DNA of 64,000 nucleotides from Virgibacillus halotolerans (GCF_016908515.1 NZ_JAFBEA010000006.1:124001-188000), one strand, 5' to 3'. Positions 1 through 8,785 are shown, numbered from the stretch's first letter. Notes: generated by a model from the letters alone, not told the origin. Made by a program: numbers and translations.

Positions 1-2
1 CT

Positions 3-39
3 GGAAAAGCATTTCCCATCATTATGCTTTTCCTTTTTT
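3..39 (+). terminator. Rho-independent terminator at left edge
   Basis: A perfect 10-bp stem (GGAAAAGCAT / ATGCTTTTCC) is followed by six T. It would end a plus-strand gene lying outside the window. Confidence 0.8.
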
Positions 40-123
40 GTTCAGGTATAAAGTCTTTCGCTGTTCATCCAGCGCCATAAACGATAAAATATAAGGATAG
101 ATGAATCGAGAGGAGCAATTACT

Positions 124-1179
124 TTGAGTACATACCCGAATATAACGGATACCAAGGAACTTATTAAGCAATTGGTGTCTATACCAAGTCCTTCAGGCAA
201 TACGATGAAAGTAATTCAATTTGTAGAAGAACGGTTACGCGATTTAGATGTGGAAACAAAGCGTAATCGTAAAGGTGGTTTAATCGCTACACTACCCGGA
301 AAAAATAATGAAGCACATCGGATGTTGACCGCTCATGTGGATACGCTTGGTGCAATGGTTAAGGAAGTAAAAGATAACGGGCGACTGCGTCTCGATTTAA
401 TTGGTGGATTTAAATATAACGCAATGGAAGGAGAGTATTGTGAAATCGAAACTTCCAGTGGCGAAATATTTACAGGAACTATTTTGATGCGTCAAACTTC
501 GGTCCATGTGTATAAGGATGCTGGGGAAGCAAAACGAAACCAGGAAAATATGGAAGTTCGAATTGATGCAAAGGTTGAAAATGCAGCGGATATTCGTGCG
601 TTGGGCATTGAGGTAGGCGATTTTGTATCATTCGATCCGCGTGTCCAATTAACAGCAAATGGCTTTATTAAATCCCGTCATCTGGACGACAAAGCGAGTG
701 TTGGGATTTTACTACAGCTGATTAAACGATTGAAACAGGAGAACATTACGCTACCATATACGACTCATTTTCTTATTTCCAATAATGAAGAAATTGGTTA
801 TGGTGGAAATTCCAATATTTCACCAGAAACGGTTGAATATTTGGCGGTTGATATGGGCGCAATGGGTGATGGGCAATCAACAGATGAATACACTGTCTCT
901 ATTTGCGTAAAGGATTCCAGTGGTCCGTATCATTATGGATTGCGTAAAAATCTTGTCGCGCTGGCAGAATCAAATCAAATTGGTTATCAACTCGATATTT
1001 ATCCTTTTTATGGATCAGATGCATCTGCCGCTATTCGCGCAGGCCATGATATTGTACACGGATTGATTGGACCAGGCATTGATTCTTCACATGCCTATGA
1101 AAGAACCCATGAAACATCATTAAATTATACAGAACAATTGCTGTATCACTATGTATTATCTGATATGGTATCCATCTAG
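124..1179 (+). CDS. M42 family metallopeptidase (aminopeptidase/endoglucanase-like)
   Basis: This 351-residue cytosolic di-metal aminopeptidase of family M42 probably trims short peptides. Metal-site motifs in family order are visible: AHVDTLG near residue 70, HLDDKAS near 188, NNEEIGYGG near 222, VDMGAMGDG near 242 and a C-terminal DSSHAYERTH. The length is typical of YsdC/FrvX-type members. TTG is chosen as start because a GAGGAG site lies about 8 bases upstream and no better start follows. The gene appears monocistronic, with a hairpin at 1202-1240 after it. The exact peptide substrate cannot be read from sequence. Confidence 0.9.
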   Translation: MSTYPNITDTKELIKQLVSIPSPSGNTMKVIQFVEERLRDLDVETKRNRKGGLIATLPGKNNEAHRMLTAHVDTLGAMVKEVKDNGRLRLDLIGGFKYNAMEGEYCEIETSSGEIFTGTILMRQTSVHVYKDAGEAKRNQENMEVRIDAKVENAADIRALGIEVGDFVSFDPRVQLTANGFIKSRHLDDKASVGILLQLIKRLKQENITLPYTTHFLISNNEEIGYGGNSNISPETVEYLAVDMGAMGDGQSTDEYTVSICVKDSSGPYHYGLRKNLVALAESNQIGYQLDIYPFYGSDASAAIRAGHDIVHGLIGPGIDSSHAYERTHETSLNYTEQLLYHYVLSDMVSI

Positions 1180-1201
1180 ATCGTAATAAATGATTCAATA
1201 A

Positions 1202-1240
1202 AGAAGCGTGCTGTTTCAATATTTGAAACAGGATGCTTCT
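1202..1240 (+). terminator. Imperfect hairpin between the M42 peptidase and the flavin oxidoreductase gene
   Basis: The arms AGAAGCGTGCTGTTTCAA and TTGAAACAGGATGCTTCT pair at 16 of 18 positions around a 3-base loop. Only a weak T-rich tail follows, so termination may be partial. Confidence 0.5.
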
Positions 1241-1261
1241 ATTTGAAAATGAGGTGTTTAT

Positions 1262-2251
1262 ATGAAACTTAGCATATTGGATCAATCACCAATCTCCGCT
1301 GGTAAAACAGCACAAGCAGCATTAAACGCTTCGATAGAACTTGCAAAACTAGCAGATGCGTTAGGATATACGCGTTACTGGGCTGCAGAACATCACGATA
1401 TGCCTGGTTTAGCAAGTCCTGCACCAGATATGATGCTGGCCATGATTGGTCAACAAACGAAAAACATTCGCATCGGGTCGGGTGCTGTGTTACTGCCGCA
1501 CTATAAAGCCTTTAATATTGCCGAACGATATAATATACTGGCAAGTCTTTTTCCGAATCGAGTTGACTTGGGGATCGGCCGTGCTCCAGGAGGATCTGCT
1601 GAAGTTACGATGGCACTGTCGGACAACTTTTTGGAAAATGTCCGAAAAATGCCTGATAAATTGACGGAGCTGCAAACGTTTTTAAATGGTGATTTTCCTA
1701 AAGATCATATGTATGCCAAAATTGCTCCATCTCCTGTTCCTGCCGTCTTACCGGATCTTTGGTTATTAGGGACAAGTGAAAAAAGCGCGATTTTGGCTGC
1801 TGAAAAAGGAGTATCCTATGCATTTGGTCATTTTATGACATCAAATGACGGACCGTCAATTGTGGAAAAATACCGCAATAGCTATGCTGGTGAAAATCCA
1901 AAAGTATTGATTGCGGCGTCTGTTATATGCGCAGAGACAACAGCGGAAGCAGAACAATTGGCACTTAGTGGTCAGCTCTGGAACGTGCAACAAGCAAAAG
2001 AGGAAGCAAAGGGTGTCCCAACTATAGATGAAGCGAAGGCATACTCGTTTACAGATGAAGAGCGGGAACAAATGAAATCCATGAGGAAACAAACAATCAT
2101 TGGCAATCCTGCAGATTGTAAGCAACAACTGGAGGAGCTTCAGGCGGCATATCAAGCGGACGAACTGATGATTGTAACGATTACCCACAGTTATGAAGCA
2201 AGAAGAAAATCCTATCAGTTACTTGCAAAAGAATTTGGTTTGGAAAAATAG
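1262..2251 (+). CDS. LLM class flavin-dependent oxidoreductase (luciferase-like monooxygenase)
   Basis: This 329-residue protein belongs to the bacterial luciferase-like TIM-barrel family that uses reduced flavin. The N-terminus (LSILDQSPISAGKTAQAAL) and the segments YWAAEHHDMPGLASPAP, IRIGSGAVLLPHY and VDLGIGRAPGG are typical of the single-domain subgroup related to alkanal monooxygenase alpha chain. The ATG is preceded by a GAGGTG ribosome site. It stands alone between two hairpins. The electron donor and substrate are unknown; such proteins are often annotated from the fold only. Confidence 0.88.
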   Translation: MKLSILDQSPISAGKTAQAALNASIELAKLADALGYTRYWAAEHHDMPGLASPAPDMMLAMIGQQTKNIRIGSGAVLLPHYKAFNIAERYNILASLFPNRVDLGIGRAPGGSAEVTMALSDNFLENVRKMPDKLTELQTFLNGDFPKDHMYAKIAPSPVPAVLPDLWLLGTSEKSAILAAEKGVSYAFGHFMTSNDGPSIVEKYRNSYAGENPKVLIAASVICAETTAEAEQLALSGQLWNVQQAKEEAKGVPTIDEAKAYSFTDEEREQMKSMRKQTIIGNPADCKQQLEELQAAYQADELMIVTITHSYEARRKSYQLLAKEFGLEK

Positions 2252-2290
2252 AAAAAACAGGATTTCTGTTGATAGAAATCCTGTTTTTTT
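2252..2290 (+). terminator. Rho-independent terminator
   Basis: A perfect 16-bp stem (AAAAAACAGGATTTCT paired with its complement) with a 6-base loop ends in a T run, starting one base after the stop codon of the oxidoreductase gene. Confidence 0.9.
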
Positions 2291-2365
2291 ACACTCATAA
2301 ATGAGCCAATTGCAGACTATACTTTAGAAAGGACAAACTCATTTCTAACTTACTGGGGGTATACA

Positions 2366-2974
2366 ATGCAAAATTGGATAACAGATATGATGGAGCAGTT
2401 CGGTTATGTAGGGATCTTTTTGATGATGACACTAGAAAACTTATTTCCTCCTATTCCCTCTGAAATTGTTCTTCCGTTTGCAGGATTCCTTACAACATAT
2501 ACCAACTTAACAATTTTTGGGGTTACAGTTGTGGCGACTACCGGTTCAGTAATTGGAGCAATTATGCTTTATGGAATTGGTATGCTAGTTGATGTTCATC
2601 GTTTGGAAAAAGTTGTGGATAGATGGGGCCACTTGCTTCGCTTGAAAAAGCATGACATTTATAAAGCCGATGCTTGGTTTGACCGCTATGGGTATTGGAC
2701 CGTTCTGTTTTGCCGAATGATCCCAATTGTACGCAGCTTGATCTCTATTCCAGCGGGGATGTCGAAGATGCGTTTTTGGCTTTTCCTGCTTTTTACAATC
2801 ATCGGCACAGTCATATGGAATATCTTTTTAATTATGTCTGGTGTTATTTTAGGGGCATCATGGGGAGATATTCTTCGTTTTATGGATGTTTATTCAACCG
2901 CAGTTTATATGATGCTTAGCGCAGGTATCATTCTATTCATCATTCTATTTATTAGAAAAAAGGCCCACGACTAA
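2366..2974 (+). CDS. DedA family membrane protein
   Basis: A 202-residue polytopic inner-membrane protein of the DedA/SNARE-associated family, a group linked to lipid transport (undecaprenyl-phosphate or phospholipid flipping) and proton-motive-force maintenance. The family signature is visible: ENLFPPIPSEIVLPFAGF near residue 25, and FCRMIPIVRSLISIPAGMSKM near 115-135, including the conserved FxRxxPxxR-type motif. Hydrophobic segments fall near 15-60, 135-165 and 175-195. A GGGGG-containing ribosome site lies upstream of the ATG. Monocistronic with its own terminator. Which paralogue group it belongs to is not resolvable here. Confidence 0.9.
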   Translation: MQNWITDMMEQFGYVGIFLMMTLENLFPPIPSEIVLPFAGFLTTYTNLTIFGVTVVATTGSVIGAIMLYGIGMLVDVHRLEKVVDRWGHLLRLKKHDIYKADAWFDRYGYWTVLFCRMIPIVRSLISIPAGMSKMRFWLFLLFTIIGTVIWNIFLIMSGVILGASWGDILRFMDVYSTAVYMMLSAGIILFIILFIRKKAHD

Positions 2975-3001
2975 AAGGGATGTATTCAAACATCCCTTTC
3001 C
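2974..3001 (+). terminator. Terminator after the DedA gene
   Basis: A perfect 10-bp stem AAAGGGATGT / ACATCCCTTT with a 6-base loop overlaps the end of the stop codon. Confidence 0.75.
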
Positions 3002-3113
3002 TTAAGTCAATATAATCTTCTACGTATTCCTCATCTTCCACACCTCGATCACGTCTGGCCAATGTAAAACAGCCCCAACAAAATCTTTTATATTCAGTCC
3101 CTTCATCTCATTA

Positions 3114-3172
3114 GGGTCAGTCCCCCATCGCGCTAACGCTTTAACTTGGTAGCGTAGTGGGGGACTGACCCC
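3114..3172. repeat. REP-like palindromic element, copy 1
   Basis: Imperfect inverted repeat. The left arm starts GGGTCAGTCCCCCA and the right arm ends TGGGGGACTGACCC, around a loop containing GCTTTAAC. The same design (CAGTCCCCCA ... TGGGGGACTG with GCTTTAAC in the loop) recurs at 6781-6840, so this is a dispersed repeat and not an isolated hairpin. It lies about 100 bases upstream of liaI. Confidence 0.75.
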
Positions 3173-3271
3173 ATACGCCCTTAGACCTAGTTAAAAATAT
3201 GGCTTAGGCTCATTACTAGAATTCCTTATTCGCAGTAAAATGAACTTAAGATCAAGAAAGGAGGCGGGATA

Positions 3272-3625
3272 ATGAAGAAATTTATGTTATTTGTTGGTGG
3301 ATTGATTGCTTTGATTGTATTATTGGCTAACCTCGGACCAATGGTTTTACTGGGTTTAGGGGTCTGGCTTTTGTATATTGTCTTTAAACGGTTTGTAAAG
3401 AGTGAATCTACAGCAGGAAAGATTGGCTGGGTAATCGTTGGCTTACTTCTTATTGGAATCGTCCTATCCAACATTTATGCAGTGCTCGGACTTGCTGCAG
3501 CATACGCGCTTTATGTAATCTTTAAAAGCTGGAAGAATGATGACAATGATCCAGTTGTACATGTTATCAAAGGCGATGATCCATTTACTAATTTCGAACG
3601 GGAATGGGCAGAATTAAATCATTAA
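3272..3625 (+). CDS. liaI: LiaI-like small membrane protein
   Basis: A 117-residue protein with two or three hydrophobic segments (about residues 5-35, 48-66 and a weaker stretch to 78) and a hydrophilic acidic tail. It sits directly upstream of a PspA/LiaH protein, the position of LiaI in B. subtilis, where LiaI anchors LiaH at the membrane during cell-wall-antibiotic stress. Start chosen from AAGGAGG seven bases before the ATG. Family assignment rests mainly on context and topology because LiaI proteins are poorly conserved. The first gene of the lia operon; no LiaR box could be identified with confidence upstream. Confidence 0.7.
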   Translation: MKKFMLFVGGLIALIVLLANLGPMVLLGLGVWLLYIVFKRFVKSESTAGKIGWVIVGLLLIGIVLSNIYAVLGLAAAYALYVIFKSWKNDDNDPVVHVIKGDDPFTNFEREWAELNH

Positions 3626-3643
3626 TATAAAAAGGAGCTAAAA

Positions 3644-4276
3644 ATGATGTCAAATATATTTACACGAATCAAAGATTCCGTTTCAGCAGATCTCCATACT
3701 ATGATGGATAAAAAGGAACAGAAAAATCCAATGACTGCTTTAAATCAGTACTTACGCCAAAGCGAGCAGGAAAAGGAAAAAGTAAGAAAACTGGTTGATC
3801 GTCAATATAAATTAAAAGATGAATTTACGAGAGAATATCATAAAGCGCAGGACTTGGCGGAAAAACGATTAAGACAAGCTAAAATTGCTGAAAAAGCGGG
3901 CGAAGAACAAATGCATGAATTTGCTTTGAAGGAACATGAAGAGTATCAAATGAGAGCAGATCGCATGAAAGCATCACGTGAAGAAGCGGTACAGCAACTG
4001 GAAAATTTAGAACGAAAATATGAAGAAATGAAACATAAACTCAAGGACATGCACTTGCGCCGGATGGAATTGATGGGGAGAGAAAATGTCGCCAATGCAA
4101 ACCAGCAAATCAACCGGGTCGTTACAGAATCTGCGGACAAGCCTTTTTCCCGCTTTGCAGAAATGGAGCAATATATTGAGGGACTTGAGTATAAAGTGAA
4201 TAGCTCTTATTACAGAAGTACATTTGATAGTAAAATTGCCAATCTCGAAAAGGAAATGCAGGAAAGCGAAAGTTGA
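3644..4276 (+). CDS. liaH: PspA/IM30 family phage-shock protein (LiaH-like)
   Basis: A 210-residue, highly charged, almost entirely helical coiled-coil protein of the PspA/IM30 family. It forms large oligomers that protect a damaged membrane. The N-terminus (IFTRIKDSVSADLHTMMDKKEQKNP) and the long heptad-rich helix from about residue 35 to 150 are typical; no signal peptide. AGGAGC precedes the start. Eighteen bases separate it from liaI, so both are co-transcribed. In B. subtilis LiaIH is the main target of LiaR. A hairpin at 4326-4347 separates it from liaF. Confidence 0.88.
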   Translation: MMSNIFTRIKDSVSADLHTMMDKKEQKNPMTALNQYLRQSEQEKEKVRKLVDRQYKLKDEFTREYHKAQDLAEKRLRQAKIAEKAGEEQMHEFALKEHEEYQMRADRMKASREEAVQQLENLERKYEEMKHKLKDMHLRRMELMGRENVANANQQINRVVTESADKPFSRFAEMEQYIEGLEYKVNSSYYRSTFDSKIANLEKEMQESES

Positions 4277-4325
4277 GCAAGTTAAGTGTAACAGGTAAGT
4301 TTAAATAAAAAATGATATAATAAGC

Positions 4326-4347
4326 AGGCGCAGATTACTGCGCCTTT
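4326..4347 (+). terminator. Hairpin between liaH and liaF
   Basis: A perfect 8-bp GC-rich stem AGGCGCAG / CTGCGCCT with a 4-base loop and a short TTTCT tail. It could terminate partially, giving more liaIH than liaFSR message. A TATAAT at 4316-4321 just before it may be the -10 of a separate liaFSR promoter; no clear -35 was found. Confidence 0.6.
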
Positions 4348-4377
4348 CTACATACAAGCAAAAAGGGGGTCACAACC

Positions 4378-5112
4378 ATGTTTCAACGACTAACAACAGA
4401 CAGATTAAATTGGATATTGATCATTGGTGTGATCCTCTTTATTATTGAAATAGCCTTTTTTCATGGTGGAATGATCATTTCCGCTTTATTTTGTGGATGC
4501 CTGATTTACGTTGGTAAGAAAATGTTTGATCAATTATGGGGGAAAATCGTTTTTTGGATTGGTGTTATTGGATTAATTTTTGCTGTTTTAAATATGTTCG
4601 CTGTTCGTTTTTTACTGGTGGCGATTATCGTCTTATTTATTATCGATTATTCCAAATCGAAAAAGGAAGCCGTGTATATTAAACCAAATCTTTCCGTAAA
4701 CGAGGAAAGGATGCCGGATTCTGTCATTGCTGTTGAGTCATTATTTAAACATCAAATTTTCGGGGATCAGTCCACAGCGGATGCAGCTTATCAATGGCGG
4801 GATGTTAATATACATGGTGGATTTGGTGATCGTGTGATTGATTTAAGTAATACAGTCCTTCCTCGTGATACTGCTGTAATTTCTATTCGGCATATTGTGG
4901 GAAATATTGAAATTTATGTCCCATATGAAGTAGAAGTCAGTATTCATCATAGCTCCATTTTTGGCCGGGCCCATTTGCTTGGTAAGCATGATACGAAACT
5001 AATGAATCAATCGATTTCCTATCAGACGAAACATTACGATGATACAACATTACCCCGCATCAAGATTGTTACCGCTTTGTTTTCCGGAGATATCGAGGTG
5101 AAGCGGATATGA
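4378..5112 (+). CDS. liaF: LiaF-like cell-wall-active antibiotic response protein
   Basis: A 244-residue membrane protein with hydrophobic helices at about 12-32, 34-48 and 58-90, then a soluble C-terminal half. The C-terminal domain carries the LiaF/VraT-type segments INIHGGFGDRVIDLSNTVLP and ISIRHIVGNIEIYVPYEVEV. LiaF restrains the LiaS kinase in the absence of envelope stress. Its last codons overlap the start of liaS by four bases (ATGA), a sign of translational coupling. A GGGGG ribosome site precedes the ATG. Family and neighbours agree well. Confidence 0.88.
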   Translation: MFQRLTTDRLNWILIIGVILFIIEIAFFHGGMIISALFCGCLIYVGKKMFDQLWGKIVFWIGVIGLIFAVLNMFAVRFLLVAIIVLFIIDYSKSKKEAVYIKPNLSVNEERMPDSVIAVESLFKHQIFGDQSTADAAYQWRDVNIHGGFGDRVIDLSNTVLPRDTAVISIRHIVGNIEIYVPYEVEVSIHHSSIFGRAHLLGKHDTKLMNQSISYQTKHYDDTTLPRIKIVTALFSGDIEVKRI

Positions 5113-6149
5113 ATACGATCTTACGCCATGTATTCACAGCGATATTGTTCAGTTTCATTCTGTCTATTATTATTACGGGGATTACTTTAGTGGCATTTCT
5201 AGAAGATTGGTCCCTTATTTTAGATCATAAGGTTGGAGAAATTTCTTATCTGGCAATGGTTCTTATTATTCCAATCGTATCTGGAATTATTATTGGTACT
5301 GTTTCCGCCTGGTATTGGCAACAACGCGTGCGCCGGATTGAGCGGCAGCTCGATGAATTAGCTAAAGGACAGAAAATGACATTTGATCAAGAGCCATACG
5401 CTGAATTAGATAAAATTCAACATTATCTTGAGCAGGTGCAGGAAAAAATTAATAGTCAAACGGAAATGGCACAGCGAATTGCCACAGAAAGAGCTGTGGA
5501 ACGTGAAAAGAGCCTGCAGGAAGTCGTTGTTCAGGAAAGAAATCGGCTGGCACGGGAACTACACGATTCCGTCAGTCAGCAATTGTTTGCGGCCTCGATG
5601 ATGATGTCAGCAATCAATGAGACAAATCCGCCAAAAGATGACGGGATCAGGAAACAACTGCATATGATTGAAAAAGCGATCCATCAATCACAGTCGGAGA
5701 TGCGTGCATTATTACTTCATTTGCGCCCAGTCGCATTGAAGGGGAAAAATCTACAGGCAGGTGTAGAGGAATTATTGCTTGAGCTTATTCAAAAGGTACC
5801 GATGCAAATTGATTGGAAGGTAGAAGCATTTACAGTTGATAAGGGGATAGAGGATCAATTGTTTCGTATCTTGCAGGAATCTGTTTCCAATATACTTCGG
5901 CATGCAAAAGCAACAAGTTTGTATGTCATGTTGATTGAACGGGATGACACAGTTATTTTACGAGTAGCAGATGATGGTATCGGTTTTGATATCAATAAAA
6001 TAAAGACAAGTTCGTATGGCGTTGAAAATATGCGTGAACGTGCTTATGAAATAGGTGGGACGTTAAAGGTAATCAGTTTACCTAATGAGGGGACAAGGTT
6101 AGAAGTGAAGGTACCTATTTTACGGAAAGAGGGTGAAAACCATGATTAG
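5109..6149 (+). CDS. liaS: Sensor histidine kinase LiaS
   Basis: A 346-residue NarL-group histidine kinase. Two transmembrane helices (about 10-31 and 46-69) flank a very short extracytoplasmic loop, as in intramembrane-sensing kinases. A coiled-coil linker leads to the HisKA_3 domain, where NRLARELHDSVSQQ contains the phospho-acceptor His152. The HATPase domain has an N-box (QESVSNILRHAKA) and DDGIGFD. It responds to lipid II-cycle antibiotics in B. subtilis, together with LiaF. The end overlaps liaR. Confidence 0.92.
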   Translation: MNTILRHVFTAILFSFILSIIITGITLVAFLEDWSLILDHKVGEISYLAMVLIIPIVSGIIIGTVSAWYWQQRVRRIERQLDELAKGQKMTFDQEPYAELDKIQHYLEQVQEKINSQTEMAQRIATERAVEREKSLQEVVVQERNRLARELHDSVSQQLFAASMMMSAINETNPPKDDGIRKQLHMIEKAIHQSQSEMRALLLHLRPVALKGKNLQAGVEELLLELIQKVPMQIDWKVEAFTVDKGIEDQLFRILQESVSNILRHAKATSLYVMLIERDDTVILRVADDGIGFDINKIKTSSYGVENMRERAYEIGGTLKVISLPNEGTRLEVKVPILRKEGENHD

Positions 6150-6774
6150 TGTGCTATTTGCGGATGATCACGAAATGGTTCGCATTGGTGTTTCTGCCTA
6201 TTTATCAGCTCAACCAGATATTAATGTCATTGCAGAAGCGGATGATGGAGGTCCTGCTGTGAAGCTGGCGTTGGAATTAAAGCCCGATATTATATTAATG
6301 GATTTGGTGATGAAAGAAATGGACGGAATTGAGGCAACAGGGAAAATAATAGAACAATGGCCAGATGCAAAAATTATTATTGTAACCAGTTTCCTTGATG
6401 ACGAAAAAGTATATCCAGCACTTGAAGCTGGCGCAACGAGTTATATGTTGAAGACGTCAAAGGCAAATGAAATTGCGAAGGCAATCCGTTCCACCCATGA
6501 AGGAAGATCGATTTTAGAACCTGAAGTAACCGGGAAGATTATGGATCGAATGCGAGAAAAACCAATAGAAAACCTACATGATCAATTAACGGAACGGGAA
6601 AAGGAAATACTGTTGCTCATTGCCCAAGGGAAAACAAATCAGGAAATTGCGGATGAATTATTTATCGCACTGAAAACAGTGAAAGTACATGTAAGCAATA
6701 TACTTGGCAAGCTGGAAGTACAAGACCGAACACAAGCAGTTATTTACGCATTTAAACACGACTTAGTGAAATGA
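6142..6774 (+). CDS. liaR: Response regulator LiaR
   Basis: A 210-residue NarL/LuxR-type response regulator. The receiver domain has the acidic pair D8-D9, phospho-acceptor Asp54 in ILMDLVM, and the conserved Thr/Ser and Lys near 82 and 104. A C-terminal LuxR helix-turn-helix runs from LTEREKEILLLIAQG to QDRTQAVIYA. I prefer the ATG at 6142 over an upstream in-frame GTG at 6133 because the GTG lies inside the AGAGGGTG ribosome site. It overlaps the end of liaS by eight bases. It is expected to activate liaIH. Confidence 0.92.
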   Translation: MISVLFADDHEMVRIGVSAYLSAQPDINVIAEADDGGPAVKLALELKPDIILMDLVMKEMDGIEATGKIIEQWPDAKIIIVTSFLDDEKVYPALEAGATSYMLKTSKANEIAKAIRSTHEGRSILEPEVTGKIMDRMREKPIENLHDQLTEREKEILLLIAQGKTNQEIADELFIALKTVKVHVSNILGKLEVQDRTQAVIYAFKHDLVK

Positions 6775-6780
6775 ATATTT

Positions 6781-6840
6781 AGGGACAGTCCCCCATCACA
6801 TTAGAGCTTTAACACTTTAGTGTGGTGGGGGACTGTCCCT
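6781..6840. repeat. REP-like palindromic element, copy 2
   Basis: A near-perfect 20-bp inverted repeat: AGGGACAGTCCCCCATCACA pairs with TGTGGTGGGGGACTGTCCCT around a 20-base loop containing GCTTTAAC. It resembles the element at 3114-3172 in arms and loop. A T7 run follows, so here it could also serve as the terminator of the lia operon. Confidence 0.8.
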
Positions 6841-7000
6841 ATTTTTTTGTACACTTTGATATGACTGAATTATTTGCAGATACACCAAAAAAGTTTTAAA
6901 TAATTTTAAAAAAGGGGTTGCATTTTTTAAAAAAGTATATAGACTGTATTATAACAACAAGATAATTAAACGTACTGTTATATAAGAGGAGGTGTAACAC

Positions 7001-7108
7001 ATGACAAAAACCAATGAAGCGATCACGTGCCCGGAATGTGGAAAACGTATCGAAGCGAAAGGTTATATTCAAGAATGTGATTACTGTCTATCCAAAAAAT
7101 CGGAGTAA
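7001..7108 (+). CDS. Small zinc-ribbon peptide (YhfH-like)
   Basis: A 35-residue reading frame starting at ATG after an AGGAGGTG site six to eight bases upstream. Two cysteine pairs, CPECGKRI and CDYC, form a minimal zinc ribbon. It resembles the YhfH family of short Bacillus peptides, whose function is unknown. It sits 75 bases upstream of aceB on the same strand. Related TGTTATATAA motifs precede both genes, suggesting shared control. The strong ribosome site and paired CxxC motifs make chance unlikely. Confidence 0.7.
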   Translation: MTKTNEAITCPECGKRIEAKGYIQECDYCLSKKSE

Positions 7109-7123
7109 ATTTTTTTATCATTA

Positions 7124-7137
7124 TTGTTATATAACAA
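7124..7137. promoter_or_regulatory. Candidate operator palindrome upstream of aceB
   Basis: A perfect 14-bp palindrome TTGTTATATAACAA lies between the small zinc-ribbon gene and aceB. Related copies are ACTGTTATATAAG at 6974-6986, just before the ribosome site of the small gene, and TTGTAACATAACAG at 7154-7167. The regulator is unknown. Confidence 0.5.
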
Positions 7138-7183
7138 ATTAGTTTAAATTACATTGTAACATAACAGTAGGAGGCGTATTTCT

Positions 7184-8785
7184 ATGTTAATGAAAAGTAA
7201 GGAATTGCGGGTGAATCCCGAGCAATCGTTTGAAGACGTATTAACGCCTGAAGCTTTGGCATTTTTGCAGAAACTTCACCAGCGTTTTGATGAGCGTCGG
7301 CAATATTTATTAACAATTAGAGAACTTGTACAAACAAATTTGAATAATGGTAAGAAACCTGACTTTCCATCAGAAACAAAGGATATCCGTGACCAAGAAT
7401 GGACAATTGCTTCTTTACCGGATGATTTACAGGATCGCAGAGTAGAGATCACTGGTCCGATTGATAGGAAGATGGTTATCAATGCACTTAATTCAGGTGC
7501 AAAGGGTTTTATGGCAGATTTTGAAGATGCAACCTCGCCAACATGGGAAAATGTAATGAATGGGCAAATTAACCTGAAGGATGCGATACGCAGACAAATT
7601 GACTTCCAAGCAGAGAATGGAAAACAATATAAACTTCATGATGAAACAGCTGTATTAATAGTAAGACCAAGAGGATGGCACTTGGAGGAAAGTAATCTTA
7701 CAATCAACAGCAATGCACTTTCTGCCAGCTTAGTAGATTTTGGCCTTTATTTTTTTCACAACGCAAAAGAACTTTTAAAAAATGGAACAGGTCCATACTT
7801 TTATTTACCAAAACTGGAGAATCATCTGGAAGCAAGACTTTGGAATGATGTATTTGTTTTTGCACAGGAAGAGTTGGATATTCCAAAAGGTTCAATTAAG
7901 GCGACAGTATTAATTGAAACGATTACAGCAGCATTTGAGATGGATGAAATCTTATATGAATTGCGTGATCATTCGGCGGGATTAAATTGTGGGCGATGGG
8001 ATTATATTTTTAGCTATATCAAAAAGTTTCAACAAGATCCAGGTGTCATTTTACCAGATCGTTCCGCAGTGACAATGGAAGTACCGTTTATGCAAGCCTA
8101 TACACAATTGGCTATCCAGACCTGTCATAAACGGAATGCTCCTGCAATCGGTGGAATGGCAGCACAGATTCCTGTGAAAAATGATAATGAAGCAAATGAG
8201 GCTGCTTTTCGTAAAGTTCGTGCTGATAAGGAGCGAGAAGTGAACAACGGACACGATGGCACATGGGTAGCACATCCAGGTATGGTACAACTCGTGAAGG
8301 ATATATTTGATGAACAGATGCCAACACCAAATCAAATATTTAATAAACGTGAAGATGTTCATGTAACGCAGGCAGATTTGTTGGAAATACCTGAAGGAAA
8401 GATAACAGAGCAAGGGCTACGCACCAATATTAATGTAGGGATTCAATATGTTGCTGCGTGGCTGAAAGGGAGAGGTGCTGTTCCAATAAACAACTTAATG
8501 GAAGATGCTGCGACTGCCGAAATCTCGCGGGCACAAGTTTGGCAATGGATACGTCATCCAAAAGGTTTGCTGGATGACGGCAGGAAAGTAACTTTTGAAA
8601 TGGTAGATACCATGACCGTAGAAGAGTTAGAGAAAATTAAGACTAAGTTAGGAAATGTTTTATTTGAAAATGGGGGTTTTCGAGAAGCGACGGAATTATT
8701 TACTTCATTAATTAAACAGGATCATTTCGCAGCATTTTTAACGATACCTGCTTATCAAAAAATAATAGAAGGGGGAATTGCGTAA
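7184..8785 (+). CDS. aceB: Malate synthase A
   Basis: Condenses glyoxylate with acetyl-CoA to malate, the second step of the glyoxylate shunt, in the cytosol. At 533 residues it has the usual malate synthase A length. The family signature [20 protein letters not shown] followed by [11 protein letters not shown] is present around residues 328-370; the TIM barrel includes [15 protein letters not shown] near 110. AGGAGG lies nine bases before the ATG. The stop codon overlaps the aceA start (TAATG), so the pair is translationally coupled. Together they allow growth on acetate or fatty acids, which fits the fadNAE operon 10 kb away. Confidence 0.97.
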   Translation: MLMKSKELRVNPEQSFEDVLTPEALAFLQKLHQRFDERRQYLLTIRELVQTNLNNGKKPDFPSETKDIRDQEWTIASLPDDLQDRRVEITGPIDRKMVINALNSGAKGFMADFEDATSPTWENVMNGQINLKDAIRRQIDFQAENGKQYKLHDETAVLIVRPRGWHLEESNLTINSNALSASLVDFGLYFFHNAKELLKNGTGPYFYLPKLENHLEARLWNDVFVFAQEELDIPKGSIKATVLIETITAAFEMDEILYELRDHSAGLNCGRWDYIFSYIKKFQQDPGVILPDRSAVTMEVPFMQAYTQLAIQTCHKRNAPAIGGMAAQIPVKNDNEANEAAFRKVRADKEREVNNGHDGTWVAHPGMVQLVKDIFDEQMPTPNQIFNKREDVHVTQADLLEIPEGKITEQGLRTNINVGIQYVAAWLKGRGAVPINNLMEDAATAEISRAQVWQWIRHPKGLLDDGRKVTFEMVDTMTVEELEKIKTKLGNVLFENGGFREATELFTSLIKQDHFAAFLTIPAYQKIIEGGIA

